From assembly GCA_013822735.1 (NCBI GenBank), contig PNKZ01000006.1:53809-117808 (forward strand): DNA of 64,000 bases, read 5' to 3'. Below are positions 62,711 to 64,000 of this stretch, in pieces (position 1 is the first letter of the stretch; each line of letters opens with the position of its first letter). Origin of the DNA: Pirellula sp. GTDB lineage: Bacteria; Planctomycetota; Planctomycetia; Pirellulales; PNKZ01. The notes below the pieces were generated by a model that saw only the letters and a program-made list of their open reading frames with translations, was not told the origin of the DNA and did no database searches. A program made the position numbers and the translations under genes.

Positions 62711-64000
62711 TTATGCGGCTCGCGCTTGGGGCCGTTTCGCGCTCGCGGCGGTACCACCGCCGGTCAGGACCGTTTCGACCAACGGGAGCAGTAGATCGAC
62801 GGTCCGCGCCGTCGCCCCTAGGTTCGCGGCAACCAGGCTCCGAGCCTGACAACCCAACTCGTCGGCATACGGCCGATCGACCAGACAGCGACGGACGAAC
62901 GGGGCCAGCGCGTCCGCGTCGGGCAGCACGACGGCCCCTCCCGCGGCGACTAGGGCTCCGGCGATTTCGCGGAAGTTCCACGTGTTTGGACCAAACGACA
63001 CGGCCGCGCCATAAGCGGCGGGCTCCAGCATGTTTTGCCCGCCCCGATTGCCGAAACTCCCGCCGACAAAGGCAATTTGCGCCGTTCCCCACCAAGCGCC
63101 AAGCTCGCCGACGGCGTCGACCAACAGCACGCGCGGGTTCCGCTCGCTAGAAGCGAGCGCACTACGCCGCACAAACGGCACGCCGGACCGCTCGAGCATT
63201 CGGGCAACCTCGTCGAAGCGATCCACATGTCGAGGCACGAGCACAAGCCGTAATCGAGGAAACTCGCCGCTCAGTGCTCGGTAGGCATCGAGCGCCGCGT
63301 CTTCTTCCCCTTCTTGCGTACTGCCGGCCAAGAAGACGACGTCGTCCGTGTCGAAGCCCGCGAGCTGCGCGAGACGCTGGGTCGCAGCATTCCGGCGATC
63401 GCCCACGGCCCCGTCAAACTTCAATGATCCGGTCGTCACCAGTCGAGCCGCATCCGCACCAAGCTCCGCAAATCGATCGCGGTACTCGTCGTTCTGCACG
63501 GCAATGAGCGATAGTCGATTCAACAAGCGGCGCATAAACGGCCGCAGCCGGCGATACCCGCGAAAGCTCCGCTCGCTCAAGCGACCATTGACGACCGCGA
63601 CCGGGACCTGCGCTTCTCGAGCCGCCCCGATGAGGTTCGGCCAGAGTTCCAGTTCGGCCAACACCAGTAAGCTCGGGCGCACGCGCCGTACGGCGGCGCG
63701 CACGGCCCAGCTGAAATCGAGCGGACAGTAAAACGTCGTAACGTCGGGATATTTTTTGCGAGCCAATTCCAGCCCGGTGTGCGTGGTCGACGACACCACG
63801 ACTTTCCACCCCGGCCGACGCTCACGCAGCTCGCGCATGATCACGCCGAGCAAATTCACCTCGCCGACGCTCACGGCATGCAGCCAGACGCAAGGTTCCG
63901 CACCTTCCCGCCGCGGCACGAGCCCGAAGAATTTCTCGCGAAAACCTGCGCGATACTTCCCCTTGCGCACAGCCGCCCACAGCAGCCACGGCGAGGCCGC
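62711..64000 (-). CDS. waaA: 3-deoxy-D-manno-octulosonic acid (Kdo) transferase, N-terminus outside the window
   Basis: 429 residues are visible; the frame is open to the right edge, so about the first 10-20 residues are missing. GT30 family: EKFFGLVPRR-like opening, WLHAVSVGEVNLL with the catalytic Glu, LAELELWPNLI, VNGRLSERSFRGYRRL, and the donor-site segment FVGGSFGNRGGQNMLEPAAYG. It adds Kdo to lipid A, so this organism makes lipopolysaccharide. The GldA-like gene follows 299 bases downstream on the same strand. Confidence 0.95.
   Translation of the reverse strand, partial: AASPWLLWAAVRKGKYRAGFREKFFGLVPRREGAEPCVWLHAVSVGEVNLLGVIMRELRERRPGWKVVVSSTTHTGLELARKKYPDVTTFYCPLDFSWAVRAAVRRVRPSLLVLAELELWPNLIGAAREAQVPVAVVNGRLSERSFRGYRRLRPFMRRLLNRLSLIAVQNDEYRDRFAELGADAARLVTTGSLKFDGAVGDRRNAATQRLAQLAGFDTDDVVFLAGSTQEGEEDAALDAYRALSGEFPRLRLVLVPRHVDRFDEVARMLERSGVPFVRRSALASSERNPRVLLVDAVGELGAWWGTAQIAFVGGSFGNRGGQNMLEPAAYGAAVSFGPNTWNFREIAGALVAAGGAVVLPDADALAPFVRRCLVDRPYADELGCQARSLVAANLGATARTVDLLLPLVETVLTGGGTAASAKRPQARAA

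Overview
The window (64 kb, GC-rich, about 50 protein genes, no rRNA, tRNA, CRISPR array or insertion sequence that I can see) looks like chromosome from a Gram-negative planctomycete, most like the Pirellulales. The reasons are: many DUF1571-, DUF4340- and PQQ-propeller-type secreted or membrane proteins; an ABC exporter with permease and substrate-domain protein fused (GldF-GldG type); FHA/sigma54 regulators; a TMTC-like membrane-TPR protein; a Kdo transferase (so lipopolysaccharide is made); few Shine-Dalgarno sites; and intergenic spaces full of dispersed palindromes. This assignment is inference from gene content, not from a marker gene.

Layout. 1-12 kb: the end of a phosphatase-type protein, a class-C beta-lactamase-like hydrolase, a SorC-like regulator with its own promoter and operator-like palindrome, an SDR enzyme, pyruvate kinase (with the Lys variant linked to K+ independence), a small Cys-rich secreted protein closed by a strong terminator, an ABC-2 permease, a TPR lipoprotein and small conserved proteins. 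12-17 kb: CorA and a giant MscK-like mechanosensitive channel, 13 bases apart. 17-27 kb: a long leftward gene train: input-less histidine kinase, NtrC-type regulator, endonuclease-type MutL, a three-enzyme shikimate protein (AroD-AroE-AroK in one chain), a prepilin peptidase, a conserved hypothetical protein and a TMTC-like membrane-TPR protein. 27-32 kb: rpsO-pnp with a long leader, an intergenic hairpin and a terminator, then ComEC. 32-46 kb: an S9 peptidase, DUF971 protein, a class V aminotransferase/DUF1445 pair bracketed by inverted copies of one palindrome, a PaaK-like ligase, an MFS transporter, a repeat-packed spacer and a fused 5-oxoprolinase. 46-54 kb: FHA-GAF-sigma54 regulator, CbiX chelatase, Prc/Tsp protease with a textbook terminator, DUF1571 protein and a serine hydrolase. 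54-64 kb: metK with a promoter, then a Gld-like exporter operon (ATPase, fused permease/GldG, DUF4340) under two tandem operator-like palindromes, and waaA running off the right edge.

I found no defence island, prophage or clear new multi-gene machine. The most unusual items are the trifunctional AroDEK protein, the potassium-site substitutions in pyruvate kinase, the possible D-glutamate/5-oxoproline neighbourhood, and several families of paired palindromic intergenic repeats. Start codons were moved inward from the longest frame wherever a Shine-Dalgarno site, a signal peptide or family length argued for it; such cases are stated.
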